A stretch of DNA of 64,000 nt from JBHJGP01 sp050331695. Its GTDB lineage: Bacteria > Pseudomonadota > Alphaproteobacteria > Geminicoccales > Geminicoccaceae. Location of the stretch: assembly GCA_050331695.1 (NCBI GenBank), contig JBHJGP010000006.1:32528-96527 (forward strand). Direction: 5' to 3'. A model generated the notes under the pieces. That model did no database searches and was not told the origin of the DNA. It saw nothing but the letters and a program-made list of their open reading frames with translations. Within the stretch, counting starts at the first letter, position 1; every line of letters starts with the position of its first letter. Positions 43,788 to 52,085 of this stretch are shown piece after piece. Made by a program: the position numbers and the translations under genes.

Positions 43788-44864
43788 ATGGCCAGGATCG
43801 AGCTCATCGAGGTTCAAAAATCCTGGGGTGAGGTCACCGCCGTCGAGCCCACGAGCCTCACCATCGACGACGGTGAGTTCGTTGCCATTCTTGGGCCATC
43901 CGGCTGCGGCAAGTCGACCACCTTGTTCATGCTCGCCGGCATCTACGCGCCGACATCCGGCGAAATCCGCTTTGACGGCGCCGTCGTCAACGATGTCGAG
44001 GCCCGCTACCGCAATGTCGGCATCGTCTTTCAGTCCTACGCCCTCTACCCGCATCTGACGGCAGCCAAGAACATTGCTTTTCCCCTCAAGTTCCGAGGCA
44101 TCACCGGTGCCGACGCTGCCAGACGCGTGCGGGAAGCCGCGGCCCTGGTTCACGTCGAGGATCTGTTGGAGCGCATGCCATCGCAGATGTCCGGCGGCCA
44201 ACAGCAGCGCGTGGCGCTCGCCCGCGCGCTGATCAAGGAACCCCAGCTTCTGTTGCTCGACGAGCCCTTGTCAAATCTGGATGCCACGCTCAGGCTCACC
44301 ATGCGAAGCGAGATCCGGCGCCTGCAGCAGGAACTGAAGGTCACCACCGTGCTCGTCACCCACGACCAGCTCGAAGCGACCACCATGGCGGACCGGGTCA
44401 TCTGTATGTCCAAGGGCCGGGTCGAGCAGATCGGCACGGCCGACGATCTGTACCTCCGGCCCAACTCCCTGTTCGTCGCCAAATTCATTGGGGCACCGCC
44501 GATCAACCTCGTGAAGGCTCGGGGAGACGGTGCCCGGATCACGGTCGGCCAGGGCCAGATGGCAAAAGCCGGCGTTCGGGGTGAGGTCTGGCTCGGCATA
44601 AGACCGGAGGCTCTAACAATCGAGGCTTCGGGGACAGACGAAAACCTGCCGGCCCGGGTTCTCGACAGCGAGCCCATGGGGCGGGAGACCCAGTATACCG
44701 CGGACACCCCCTGGGGAGCGCTGCGCGTCCTTGATCCCGGCTCTGAAAGGCGATTTGCTGTCGGCGATCAGGTGCATCTGGCGGTGCGGCGCGACAGTTT
44801 GTTGCTGTTCGATGCCGCGACCGAACGGCTCCTGGATGGCAAGCCAGCCGCCGAGGCTGCGTGA
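43788..44864 (+). CDS. Sugar ABC transporter ATP-binding protein (UgpC/MsmK family)
   Basis: Importer ATPase, 358 residues; ATG at 43788, 5 bases after the permease stop. Walker A is LGPSGCGKSTTLFML, the signature MSGGQQQRVALARAL, Walker B LLLLDEPLSNLD, switch histidine VTHDQLEATT. The C-terminal regulatory domain (GIRPEALTIEASG) is present. An upstream extension of the reading frame is noise from the permease gene. Third component of this importer. Confidence 0.94.
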   Translation: MARIELIEVQKSWGEVTAVEPTSLTIDDGEFVAILGPSGCGKSTTLFMLAGIYAPTSGEIRFDGAVVNDVEARYRNVGIVFQSYALYPHLTAAKNIAFPLKFRGITGADAARRVREAAALVHVEDLLERMPSQMSGGQQQRVALARALIKEPQLLLLDEPLSNLDATLRLTMRSEIRRLQQELKVTTVLVTHDQLEATTMADRVICMSKGRVEQIGTADDLYLRPNSLFVAKFIGAPPINLVKARGDGARITVGQGQMAKAGVRGEVWLGIRPEALTIEASGTDENLPARVLDSEPMGRETQYTADTPWGALRVLDPGSERRFAVGDQVHLAVRRDSLLLFDAATERLLDGKPAAEAA

Positions 44865-44894
44865 GCCCGGGCGGCATCGAGGGTCGGAGGATAT

Positions 44895-45944
44895 TTGGCA
44901 GAAACGATCGTGAACACTTGGGTCCAGGAAATGGTGGTGCCGCCGGCGGATTGGCGGGCGCGAGCGCTTGCCGCAGGGACTCAGGACCACAGCCGTTGGT
45001 TCGCCGACGCGCCCAGCCTTCACCAGATCGAGTGGGGTGGCGCTGACGTTTCCACCCGACATCAAGCAACCCTGAGGATCGTTGCCTGGAACGCTGAGCG
45101 CCTCAAGTATGTGGAGGCCTCGGCGTCGTTGCTCCACGCGCTCGATCCGGATGTGGTTCTTCTGACCGAGGTGGACCGCGGGATGGCCCGTTCCGGCAAT
45201 CGTCACGCCATGCGCGAGCTGGCCGATCTCATGGGCATGACCTACCGCTACGGCGTCGAGTTCATCGAGCTCGGTCTCGGCGACGACCAGGAGGCGGCGA
45301 GCAACCAGGACCAAAGCAATGTGGATGGCCTCCACGGCAACGGGGTCCTGTCCCGCGTTGCCATCGACGACGCGTGGCTCATCAGGCTCGAGACGAGCGG
45401 CCGTTGGTTTGATCCACGCAACACCAACCAACCCCGGGTCGGCGGACGCATGGCGGTCGCGGTCAAGCTGGCGCTGGGCGGACGCGACGTGGTGATCGTC
45501 ACCGTTCATCTGGAAAGCCACACTGATGCGCAAGATCGCTGCCGGCAGATCGAGACGCTGGTGCGTTCCTTGGAGACGGTCGCGGGCCAAGGGCCGGTGG
45601 TGATTGGCGGCGACTTCAACACCAAGAGCATGAGCCGTGAGGATTGGAATGACCAGACCGTGCGGGCGCGGCTGATGACCGAGGACCCGAACCGGCGCCT
45701 CTTTCCCGTACCCCACGAGCCCTTGTTCGAGGCGGCTCGCCGGTATGGCTATGGTTGGCGCCAGGCCAACGCCCAGGGACCGACGGAGCGGCCTCCGCCC
45801 TCCAAGCCGCCGGCGCCCCTAGGCAAGATCGACTGGTTTCTGACCCGCGGCGTCGAGGTCAGCGAACCTGCGATCCATGCGGCGGTGGACCGGGATGGCC
45901 GTGATCTGGCCGACCATGAGGTCCTGTCGGTCCGCATCGCCTGA
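44895..45944 (+). CDS. Endonuclease/exonuclease/phosphatase-fold hydrolase
   Basis: Metal-dependent phosphoesterase-fold protein of 349 residues, no signal peptide. Conserved motifs: WNAERL (N66), LLTEVDRG (E92), HGNGVLSR, TVHLESHTD (His), GGDFNTKS (Asp/Asn) and the C-terminal DHEVLSVRI. The start is a TTG at 44895, 4 nt after GGAGG; GTG 44910 is an alternative. Family members hydrolyse phosphodiesters of nucleic acids, lipids or sugar phosphates. Placed behind a sugar importer, it more likely acts on an imported phosphorylated compound than on DNA. Substrate unknown. Confidence 0.85.
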   Translation: MAETIVNTWVQEMVVPPADWRARALAAGTQDHSRWFADAPSLHQIEWGGADVSTRHQATLRIVAWNAERLKYVEASASLLHALDPDVVLLTEVDRGMARSGNRHAMRELADLMGMTYRYGVEFIELGLGDDQEAASNQDQSNVDGLHGNGVLSRVAIDDAWLIRLETSGRWFDPRNTNQPRVGGRMAVAVKLALGGRDVVIVTVHLESHTDAQDRCRQIETLVRSLETVAGQGPVVIGGDFNTKSMSREDWNDQTVRARLMTEDPNRRLFPVPHEPLFEAARRYGYGWRQANAQGPTERPPPSKPPAPLGKIDWFLTRGVEVSEPAIHAAVDRDGRDLADHEVLSVRIA

Positions 45945-46035
45945 GCGCATCGGAGGTTGCGGCCGGACAGAGCGTTTTGCATTTCCGGTCCTTTTGTGGC
46001 ACCGGTCGAAGCCTAACCTGGGAAGGAGCAACGCC

Positions 46036-46962
46036 ATGGTGACGCGCCGCATTCTTCTAGCGGGCGGGTTAATCGCTAGCCTCACTTTCGGTTTTCTCTC
46101 AACGACCGACGCCGCGGAGCCCAACGGGATCGTGGTTTTTCAGTCGGATTTCGGCCTGAAGGACGGCGCCGTTTCCGCCATGCGCGGCGTTGCCCTCTCG
46201 GTCAATCCGGGACTGACCCTAGAAAACCTCACCCACGAGATCCCGCCCTTCGACATCTGGCAGGGCGCCTACCGCTTGAACACGACCGCACCCTATTGGC
46301 CCGAAGGCACCGTCTTCGTCTCGGTGGTCGATCCGGGGGTCGGCACCGACAGAAAGTCCGTTGTGATGCGGATCTTCTCGGGTGATTTCTTCGTCACGCC
46401 GGACAATGGCACGCTGACCCTGGTCGCCGATGATTTGGGTGTCGACGCGGTCCGCGAAATCGACGAGGCGATCAACCGGCGCCGGGATTCCGAGAGGAGC
46501 TACACCTTCCACGGCCGGGACGTTTACGCCTTCACCGCCGCCCGGCTCGCTGCCGGCATCATCACCTTCGAGGAGGTCGGCGGTGAATTGCCGAAGGAGG
46601 TCGTTCGCCTCGACTATCAACAACCGGTGATCGAGGGCGCCAGCGTTCGCGGCACGATCCCGATCCTGGACATCCAGTATGGCAACGTCTGGACCAACAT
46701 CGATCGAGAGACCTTCGACCAGCTCGGTGTCGACCAAGGCGCGGTTCTCAACGTCAGCATTCAGGAAAGCGAGAAAACCGTCTTCGAGGGGCAGATGCCG
46801 TTCGTGAACACGTTTGGCGATGTGCCCCAAGGCGAGCCGCTTCTCTACATGAACAGCGTCGACAATCTGTCGGTGGCGATCAATTGGGGCGATTTCGCCG
46901 GAACCCACGGCATCAGCTCGGGCCCGGATTGGCGGATCACCATTTCCAAGCCCAGCGGCTGA
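46036..46962 (+). CDS. Exported SAM hydrolase / SAM-dependent halogenase family protein (DUF62)
   Basis: Protein of 308 residues of the SAM hydroxide adenosyltransferase (SAM chlorinase/fluorinase) family. Motifs: QSDFGLKDGAVSAMRG (D38, D43), VSVVDPGVGTDRKS, TPDNGTL, and TFHGRDVYAFTAARLA; these contain the Asp-Arg-His residues known in SAM hydrolases. The ATG at 46036 follows GGAAGGAGC, and it begins with a signal peptide, RRILLAGGLIASLTFGFLST, ending near TDAA. Most family members are cytoplasmic, so export is unusual. Not obviously halogenase: the extra loop of fluorinase is not apparent. Follows the phosphoesterase-fold gene by 91 bases. Confidence 0.88.
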   Translation: MVTRRILLAGGLIASLTFGFLSTTDAAEPNGIVVFQSDFGLKDGAVSAMRGVALSVNPGLTLENLTHEIPPFDIWQGAYRLNTTAPYWPEGTVFVSVVDPGVGTDRKSVVMRIFSGDFFVTPDNGTLTLVADDLGVDAVREIDEAINRRRDSERSYTFHGRDVYAFTAARLAAGIITFEEVGGELPKEVVRLDYQQPVIEGASVRGTIPILDIQYGNVWTNIDRETFDQLGVDQGAVLNVSIQESEKTVFEGQMPFVNTFGDVPQGEPLLYMNSVDNLSVAINWGDFAGTHGISSGPDWRITISKPSG

Positions 46963-46976
46963 ACTTTTGTCAGATG

Positions 46977-47011
46977 ACCGCCGGCTGAACGCGCCCTTAA
47001 TAGGCGGTTTT
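46977..47011 (+). terminator. Possible rho-independent terminator
   Basis: A 6-bp stem ACCGCC / GGCGGT with a 20-nt loop, the right arm running into TTTT, 15 bases after the SAM-hydrolase-family stop and before a convergent gene. The stem is short and the loop long, so this is a weak call. Confidence 0.3.
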
Positions 47012-47129
47012 CCCCTGGGCCACGGCGACCGGACCTTGAGCATGCCGGTTGGGACGATGGCCCGTCTTGATGCTGGTCAGGGCGCGCTGAGCGCTTTGAG
47101 GTGACGGTTCGGCGATCCGAACGCCTGAA

Positions 47130-47399
47130 TCAGGCGATTTGAATGTGGCCACCGCGTAGCGCCAGGCTCGCCGCCTCCGAGCGGGTCCGCGCACCCAGCT
47201 TGCGCCGGGCGCGCAGGATGAAGACGTCGACCGTACGGGGCGACACCCGCAAGCTGCGGCCGATCCGTTTACTGGTATAGCCTCTGGCGACCAGCTCGAG
47301 ACACTGCCTTTCGCGGATCGACAAATCGGTCCGAAGAAGATCAATCACAGGAGATCTCAATCTCTTGTTGCGACGCCGTTTGTCTGGCAGACCGACCAA
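47130..47399 (-). CDS. LuxR-type HTH transcriptional regulator, stand-alone
   Basis: Small DNA-binding protein of up to 89 residues consisting of a GerE/LuxR helix-turn-helix: LSIRERQCLELVARGYTSKR, IGRSLRVSPRTVDVFILRAR, then RKLGARTRSEAASLA. There is no receiver or autoinducer domain. The start is unsure: TTG at 47399 gives a basic leader (PDKRRRNKRLRS); GTG at 47348 would give just the HTH. It diverges from the peroxidase gene with about 190 bases between, and so may control it. Confidence 0.8.
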   Translation of the reverse strand: MVGLPDKRRRNKRLRSPVIDLLRTDLSIRERQCLELVARGYTSKRIGRSLRVSPRTVDVFILRARRKLGARTRSEAASLALRGGHIQIA

Positions 47400-47439
47400 G
47401 CACCGGTCATGACGATCAAGCCTGAGTAGCCATGGTTCG

Positions 47440-47457
47440 CAGTGATCAAGATCACTG
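47440..47457. promoter_or_regulatory. Candidate CRP/FNR-family operator in the luxR-peroxidase divergent region
   Basis: Perfect palindrome CAGTGATC-AA-GATCACTG. It contains GTGA-N6-TCAC, the CRP half-sites, and TGAT-N4-ATCA, the FNR/FixK core, with G/C at the outer positions. It lies 133 bases upstream of the peroxidase ATG and 41 bases upstream of the HTH gene. The surrounding 190 bases are AT-richer than average. Likely a regulator site, but which protein binds is open. Confidence 0.5.
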
Positions 47458-47589
47458 TCATTCGGGAATACTGGTCAAGCTATACTGCAAATGACGTACG
47501 CAATTTGACCATGTTGTGATTACACTTTTGTTCAAGCAAGTATGCGAGCGATGAATTGATTGCCAGTCTATTTCAACCGGAGAAAGAAC

Positions 47590-49053
47590 ATGTCGGCGCC
47601 AGAGGCTCGCAACTCAGACGGATCGAACAACAATCGCGATGACCCAACCCTGGGCACGCCCGGTCAGCGGCTCAAGCGACTTGCCGGGTCCGACTATGAG
47701 GATGGCTTCTCGGCGATCGCCGGTGGACGCAACGCCCGCGATATCTCGAACCAGGTGTTCGCTCAGGAAGGTTCGACGGAGAACCAGGCGGGCGTCAGCG
47801 ATCTCTGGACCATCTGGGGGCAGTTCATCGACCATGACCTCGACCTCACCCCCGACGCGTCCGGTGAGTTCGTGCCCATCGAAGGGCTGACCGTGCCGCT
47901 CCAGCGCTCGGTGTTCGATCCCGAGACCGGCGACGACGAGCCACGCGAGCAGATCACCGTGGTGACCAGTTTCATGGACGCGTCGATGGTCTACGGCTCC
48001 GACGCGGAGCGGATGGAAGCCTTGAGATGCGGCGAGGGCGGCAGGCTGCTCACCAGCGAGGGCAACCTCCTGCCGGTCAATGCGAGTGGTTTGGACAACG
48101 CCGGCGACCGGGATCCCGACAATCCTTTGTTCGTCGCCGGCGACGTTCGCGCCAATGAGAATACGCCGCTGACGACGCTCCACACACTATTCGTTCGAGA
48201 GCACAACTACTGGGCCGACAAGATCGCCGACGAGAACCCGCAATATACGGACGAAGAAGTGTTCCAGCGAGCGCGGGCGATCGTCGAGGCGGAGATCCAG
48301 CACGTCACCTACAAGGAGTATCTGCCGATCCTCCTGGGCCCCGACGGGCTCGCCCCCTACCAGGGCTATAATCCGACCGTTGATCCGTCGATCAGCACAG
48401 AGTTTTCGACCGCCGCTTTCCGCTTCGGCCACACCATGGTCTCCAGCATCATCCAGCGGCTCGCGGAGAATGGCGACACGATCGAGAACGGCAACCTCAC
48501 CGTCGCCGAGGCATTCTTCAACAATGACGCCCTCAAGGAGGATGGACCAGACGTGGTTCTCCGGGGTCTGGCCGAGGGCAAGGCGCAAGAGCTCGATACC
48601 TTCGTCATCGATGATCTGCGAAATCTTCTTGTCAGCGGTGCCGGCGATGTCGGGCTCGACTTGACGGCGCTCAACATCGAGCGCGGCCGGGACCACGGTA
48701 TTCCGAAATTCCTGGCGCTTCGCGACGCCATCGAGCAGACGCTCGGTATCGATCTACCCGACATCAACGATTTCGAAGATATCAGTTCCAATCCGATCAT
48801 CGTCGAGCGACTTCGCGCGGCCTATGGCGATGTGAACGAGATCGACGCCTGGGTCGGCGGACTCGCGGAGGATGCGGTCGATGGAGCGCTCGTCGGGCCC
48901 ACCTTCTTCCACATTCTGGCGGATCAATTCACCCGGACCCGAGATGGTGACCGCTTCTGGTACGAGGAGCGCTTCAAGGATAACCCGGAGCTTCTGGCTC
49001 AGATCCAAAACACGAGCCTGAGCGACATCATCAAGCGCACCGGCGAAGTATAG
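47590..49053 (+). CDS. Animal-type haem peroxidase, separated from its RTX tail by stop codons
   Basis: Haem peroxidase of the animal-type (peroxidase-cyclooxygenase) superfamily, 487 residues up to TAG at 49051. The distal His is H82 in WGQFIDHDLDLTP, the proximal His H281 in FRFGHTMVSS, and the family signature LNIERGRDHGIPKF is intact. The ATG at 47590 follows CGGAGAAAG; a TTG at 47560 is possible. No signal peptide, as expected for relatives that leave by a type I secretion system using a C-terminal RTX domain. Here that domain continues in the same frame after the stop (49054-49548), so the protein as annotated would not be exported that way. The haem domain looks catalytically complete. 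Confidence 0.92.
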   Translation: MSAPEARNSDGSNNNRDDPTLGTPGQRLKRLAGSDYEDGFSAIAGGRNARDISNQVFAQEGSTENQAGVSDLWTIWGQFIDHDLDLTPDASGEFVPIEGLTVPLQRSVFDPETGDDEPREQITVVTSFMDASMVYGSDAERMEALRCGEGGRLLTSEGNLLPVNASGLDNAGDRDPDNPLFVAGDVRANENTPLTTLHTLFVREHNYWADKIADENPQYTDEEVFQRARAIVEAEIQHVTYKEYLPILLGPDGLAPYQGYNPTVDPSISTEFSTAAFRFGHTMVSSIIQRLAENGDTIENGNLTVAEAFFNNDALKEDGPDVVLRGLAEGKAQELDTFVIDDLRNLLVSGAGDVGLDLTALNIERGRDHGIPKFLALRDAIEQTLGIDLPDINDFEDISSNPIIVERLRAAYGDVNEIDAWVGGLAEDAVDGALVGPTFFHILADQFTRTRDGDRFWYEERFKDNPELLAQIQNTSLSDIIKRTGEV

Positions 49054-49548
49054 CACCTGCAGGATGACGCGTTCATCGCCCACGACCGCATCTGCGGCAC
49101 TTAAGCGGCGGACACGATCATTGGCTCGGACGAAAACGATCTTCTGATCGGCTTCGCCGGCGACGATATCCTGGAGGGGTTGGCCGGCGACGATGATCTT
49201 TACGGCGGTGACGGAAATGACGAGTTGCGCGGCGGCGACGGTGAGGACGTGCTGAACGGCGGTGCTGGCCTGGACCTTTTGATCGGCGGTGACGGCGCGG
49301 ATCACTTCGTCGTCGGCATCAGTGCGGAAGGCATCGACCAGATCGCCGACTTTGTCGCCGGCGAGGACACGATCGATTTTTCAGCCCTGGTCGACGCTAG
49401 CGACGCGTCTCTGGCATGGGAAGAGCTTCGCACCTTCACGGGCCGGGTCGAGGACGGTGTAAGCTCGCTACCGGATCAGGTCGCCGAGGCGGTCACGTCG
49501 ATTACGGATCTGTCGATCGACGACCTGATCATCGATCAGACCGGCTAG
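49054..49548 (+). pseudogene. RTX calcium-binding C-terminal region of the peroxidase, in frame behind two stops
   Basis: This stretch stays in the peroxidase reading frame. After TAG (49051-49053) come 16 sense codons, HLQDDAFIAHDRICGT, the normal end of the peroxidase domain. Then TAA (49102-49104), then AADTIIGS leads into about seven nonapeptide RTX repeats: GFAGDDILE, GLAGDDDLY, GGDGNDELR, GGDGEDVLN, GGAGLDLLI, GGDGADHFV. A C-terminal region ending SIDDLIIDQTG follows, typical of type I secretion substrates. Both stops differ from Glu codons (GAG, GAA) by one G-to-T change, Glu being the likely ancestral residue. A separate start at about 49180 is open but has no Shine-Dalgarno. Confidence 0.8.
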
Positions 49549-49594
49549 GGCACCTTTTGTCCGATCAAACGGCTTCGCTTGTTCGGAAACCGCT

Positions 49595-52039
49595 CTAGCG
49601 GTCGAGTTGCCAGATCTCGTCGCCATACTCGCGGATGGTGCGATCGGATGAAAACCAACCCATGCGGGCTGTATTGAGGATCGTTTTGTTCAGCCATCCC
49701 GATCGGTCTGCATAGAGCCGATCCAACTGGCGTTGGCCGGCGTAGTAGCTCTCGAAGTCGGCTGTCACCATGAAGTGGTCATGGTGCTTGAGACCGTCGA
49801 CCAGCTCACGGAACCGGCCCGGTTCATCCGGTGAGTAGACGCCCGAGCCGATGGCCTCGACCGCGTGGGCCAGGGCGTGCTGGCGCTCAAGCATGTTCGC
49901 GGGCTGGTAGCCGTCAGCTCGATGGGCATCGACCTCGCTGGCACTGAGGCCGAACATGACGATGTTCTCTTCGCCGACCCGGTCGCGGATCTCGATGTTG
50001 GCGCCGTCAGCGGTGCCGATCGTCATGGCACCGTTGAGTGCGAATTTCATGTTGCCGGTGCCGGACGCTTCCATACCGGCAGTCGAAATCTGCTCGGAAA
50101 CGTCCGCCGCTGGAATGATTTTTTCCGCCAGGCTGACATTGTAGTTCGGCAAGAAAACGATCTTCAGCCGGTCGCGCATCAGCGGATCCCGGTTCACGAT
50201 CCGCGCCACATCGTTGATCAGCTTGATGATCAGCTTGGCCCGGTGGTAGGCGGCCGCCGCCTTGCCGGCGAAGATCTTGACCCGGGGCTGCCAGTCAAGG
50301 TGGGGCTGGGCGCGAATTGCATTGTGCAGTGCCACGGCCTCGATGATGTTGAGGAGCTGGCGCTTATACTCATGGATCCGCTTGATCTGAGCATCGAAGA
50401 TCGCCTGCGGATCGACCTTGAGCTCGAGCCGGTCGGCGATCGCCGCCGCCAACTTTTCCTTGTTGACGCGTTTGGCCCGGGCGAAACGCTCCTGAAAAGA
50501 GGCGTCATCGGCATGAGCTTCCAGAGCCTCGATCTTTTCCAGGTCACCGACCCAAGCGTCACCGATCGTTTCGATCAAGAGCTGTGAAAGTTCGGGATTG
50601 CACTGGCGCAGCCAGCGCCTGGGCGTGATGCCATTGGTCTTGTTGGTGATCCGGCCGGGGAAGAACCGGTTGAGATCGGCGAACACGGTCTCCTTCACGA
50701 GATCGCTGTGCAGCGCCGAGACCCCGTTGATCTTGTGCGCGCCGATGAAGGCGAGATTGCCCATGCGCACGCGCCGGCCGTGGGCTTCATCGATGATCGA
50801 CACCGAGGTCAGGAACGGGTCCTCATTATCCGGGCGCTTGCGCAAGGTCTCGAGGATCCGGGCGTTGAGTTCGTAGACGATCTGCATGTGCCGGGGAAGA
50901 AGCTGCTCCATGAGCGGCGCCGGCCAGGTCTCGAGGGCCTCCGGAAGCAGGGTGTGGTTGGTGTAGCTGATCGCCGCCTGAGTGAGTTGCCACGCGCGAT
51001 CCCAGTGCAGACCGTGGACGTCGATCAAAAGACGCATCAGCTCGGGCACGGCTAACGCCGGGTGGGTGTCGTTGCGCTGGATCGAGACCTTATCGCTGAA
51101 ATTGTCCAGCGTCTTGTAGCGCTGGATATGGCGGCGCAGCAGGTCCTGGAGGGAGGCCGAGGTAAAGAAATACTCCTGCTTGAGACGAAGCTCCTGACCG
51201 GCGGGCATGGAATCGTCCGGGTAAAGGACCCGCGATATCGCCTGGGCCGAGATCTGATGCGCCAGCGAGCCCACATAGTCGCCCCGGTTGAATTCGTCCA
51301 AGCGCATGAGGTCGCCGGCATCGGCCGACCACAAGCGAAGGGTGTTCACCCGCTTGCCCTGCCAGCCGACGATCGGCGTGTCATAGGCGATCGCCAAAAC
51401 CCGGTCGTGGGGCGTCCACTCCTGCTGCTCGATTGACCCGTCCAAGCCGTCCTCGACGCGCCCGCCGAATCCGATCTCATAAACGACCTCGGGGCGTTCG
51501 AACTCCCAGGGATTGCCGAAGGTGAGCCAGTCCTCGGGCCGCTCGATCTGCCAACCGTCGACGAAACCCTGGCGGAACAGGCCGTGCTCGTAGCGAATGC
51601 CGTAGCCGTAACCGGCGATGCCGACGCTTGCCATGCTCTCCATGAAACAGGCGGCGAGCCGGCCGAGGCCGCCATTGCCCAGCGCCGCGTCCGGCTCAAG
51701 CTCGCGAAGGTCGTGGAGGGACACGCCCAATTCCTCGAGCGCCTTATCACAGGTTTCGTAAAGTTCGAGATTGGTCAGCGTGTCGGTGAGCAGACGGCCG
51801 ATCAGGAACTCCAGCGAGAGATAGTAGACACGCTTTTCCTCGCCCTCCCAAATCTCGTTGGTCGACGCGATCCAGCGCTGAACCACATGGTCGCGGGTCG
51901 CGAGCGCGGTCGCGATCAGCCAGTCATGATCGCGCGCTCTCCTTGGTTCCTTACCCACCGCATAGACCAGCTTCTCGAGGATCAGTGCCCGGAAGCCTTC
52001 AACATCCGTCGGTCTCAAAACATCTGTGATCTGAGTCAT
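49595..52039 (-). CDS. glgP: Glycogen/maltodextrin phosphorylase
   Basis: Cytoplasmic PLP enzyme, 814 residues (usual length), releasing glucose 1-phosphate from glycogen. Landmarks: YYLSLEFLIGRLL, ALGNGGLGRLAACF, and the PLP-lysine region EASGTGNMKFALNGAMTIGT followed by DGANIEI. The ATG at 52039 follows pgi by 46 bases on the same strand. With pgi, eda and edd it links reserve polysaccharide to the Entner-Doudoroff pathway. Complete. Confidence 0.96.
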   Translation of the reverse strand: MTQITDVLRPTDVEGFRALILEKLVYAVGKEPRRARDHDWLIATALATRDHVVQRWIASTNEIWEGEEKRVYYLSLEFLIGRLLTDTLTNLELYETCDKALEELGVSLHDLRELEPDAALGNGGLGRLAACFMESMASVGIAGYGYGIRYEHGLFRQGFVDGWQIERPEDWLTFGNPWEFERPEVVYEIGFGGRVEDGLDGSIEQQEWTPHDRVLAIAYDTPIVGWQGKRVNTLRLWSADAGDLMRLDEFNRGDYVGSLAHQISAQAISRVLYPDDSMPAGQELRLKQEYFFTSASLQDLLRRHIQRYKTLDNFSDKVSIQRNDTHPALAVPELMRLLIDVHGLHWDRAWQLTQAAISYTNHTLLPEALETWPAPLMEQLLPRHMQIVYELNARILETLRKRPDNEDPFLTSVSIIDEAHGRRVRMGNLAFIGAHKINGVSALHSDLVKETVFADLNRFFPGRITNKTNGITPRRWLRQCNPELSQLLIETIGDAWVGDLEKIEALEAHADDASFQERFARAKRVNKEKLAAAIADRLELKVDPQAIFDAQIKRIHEYKRQLLNIIEAVALHNAIRAQPHLDWQPRVKIFAGKAAAAYHRAKLIIKLINDVARIVNRDPLMRDRLKIVFLPNYNVSLAEKIIPAADVSEQISTAGMEASGTGNMKFALNGAMTIGTADGANIEIRDRVGEENIVMFGLSASEVDAHRADGYQPANMLERQHALAHAVEAIGSGVYSPDEPGRFRELVDGLKHHDHFMVTADFESYYAGQRQLDRLYADRSGWLNKTILNTARMGWFSSDRTIREYGDEIWQLDR

Positions 52040-52085
52040 AGGTCGTCCGTCAGTGGGGAAAGAAGGAGCGGAGCCGATTTGCCGC

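Noticed and set aside
49180..49548. Stand-alone RTX protein gene
   Set aside because: It has no Shine-Dalgarno and shares the peroxidase reading frame, so it is better read as the severed tail of that gene.
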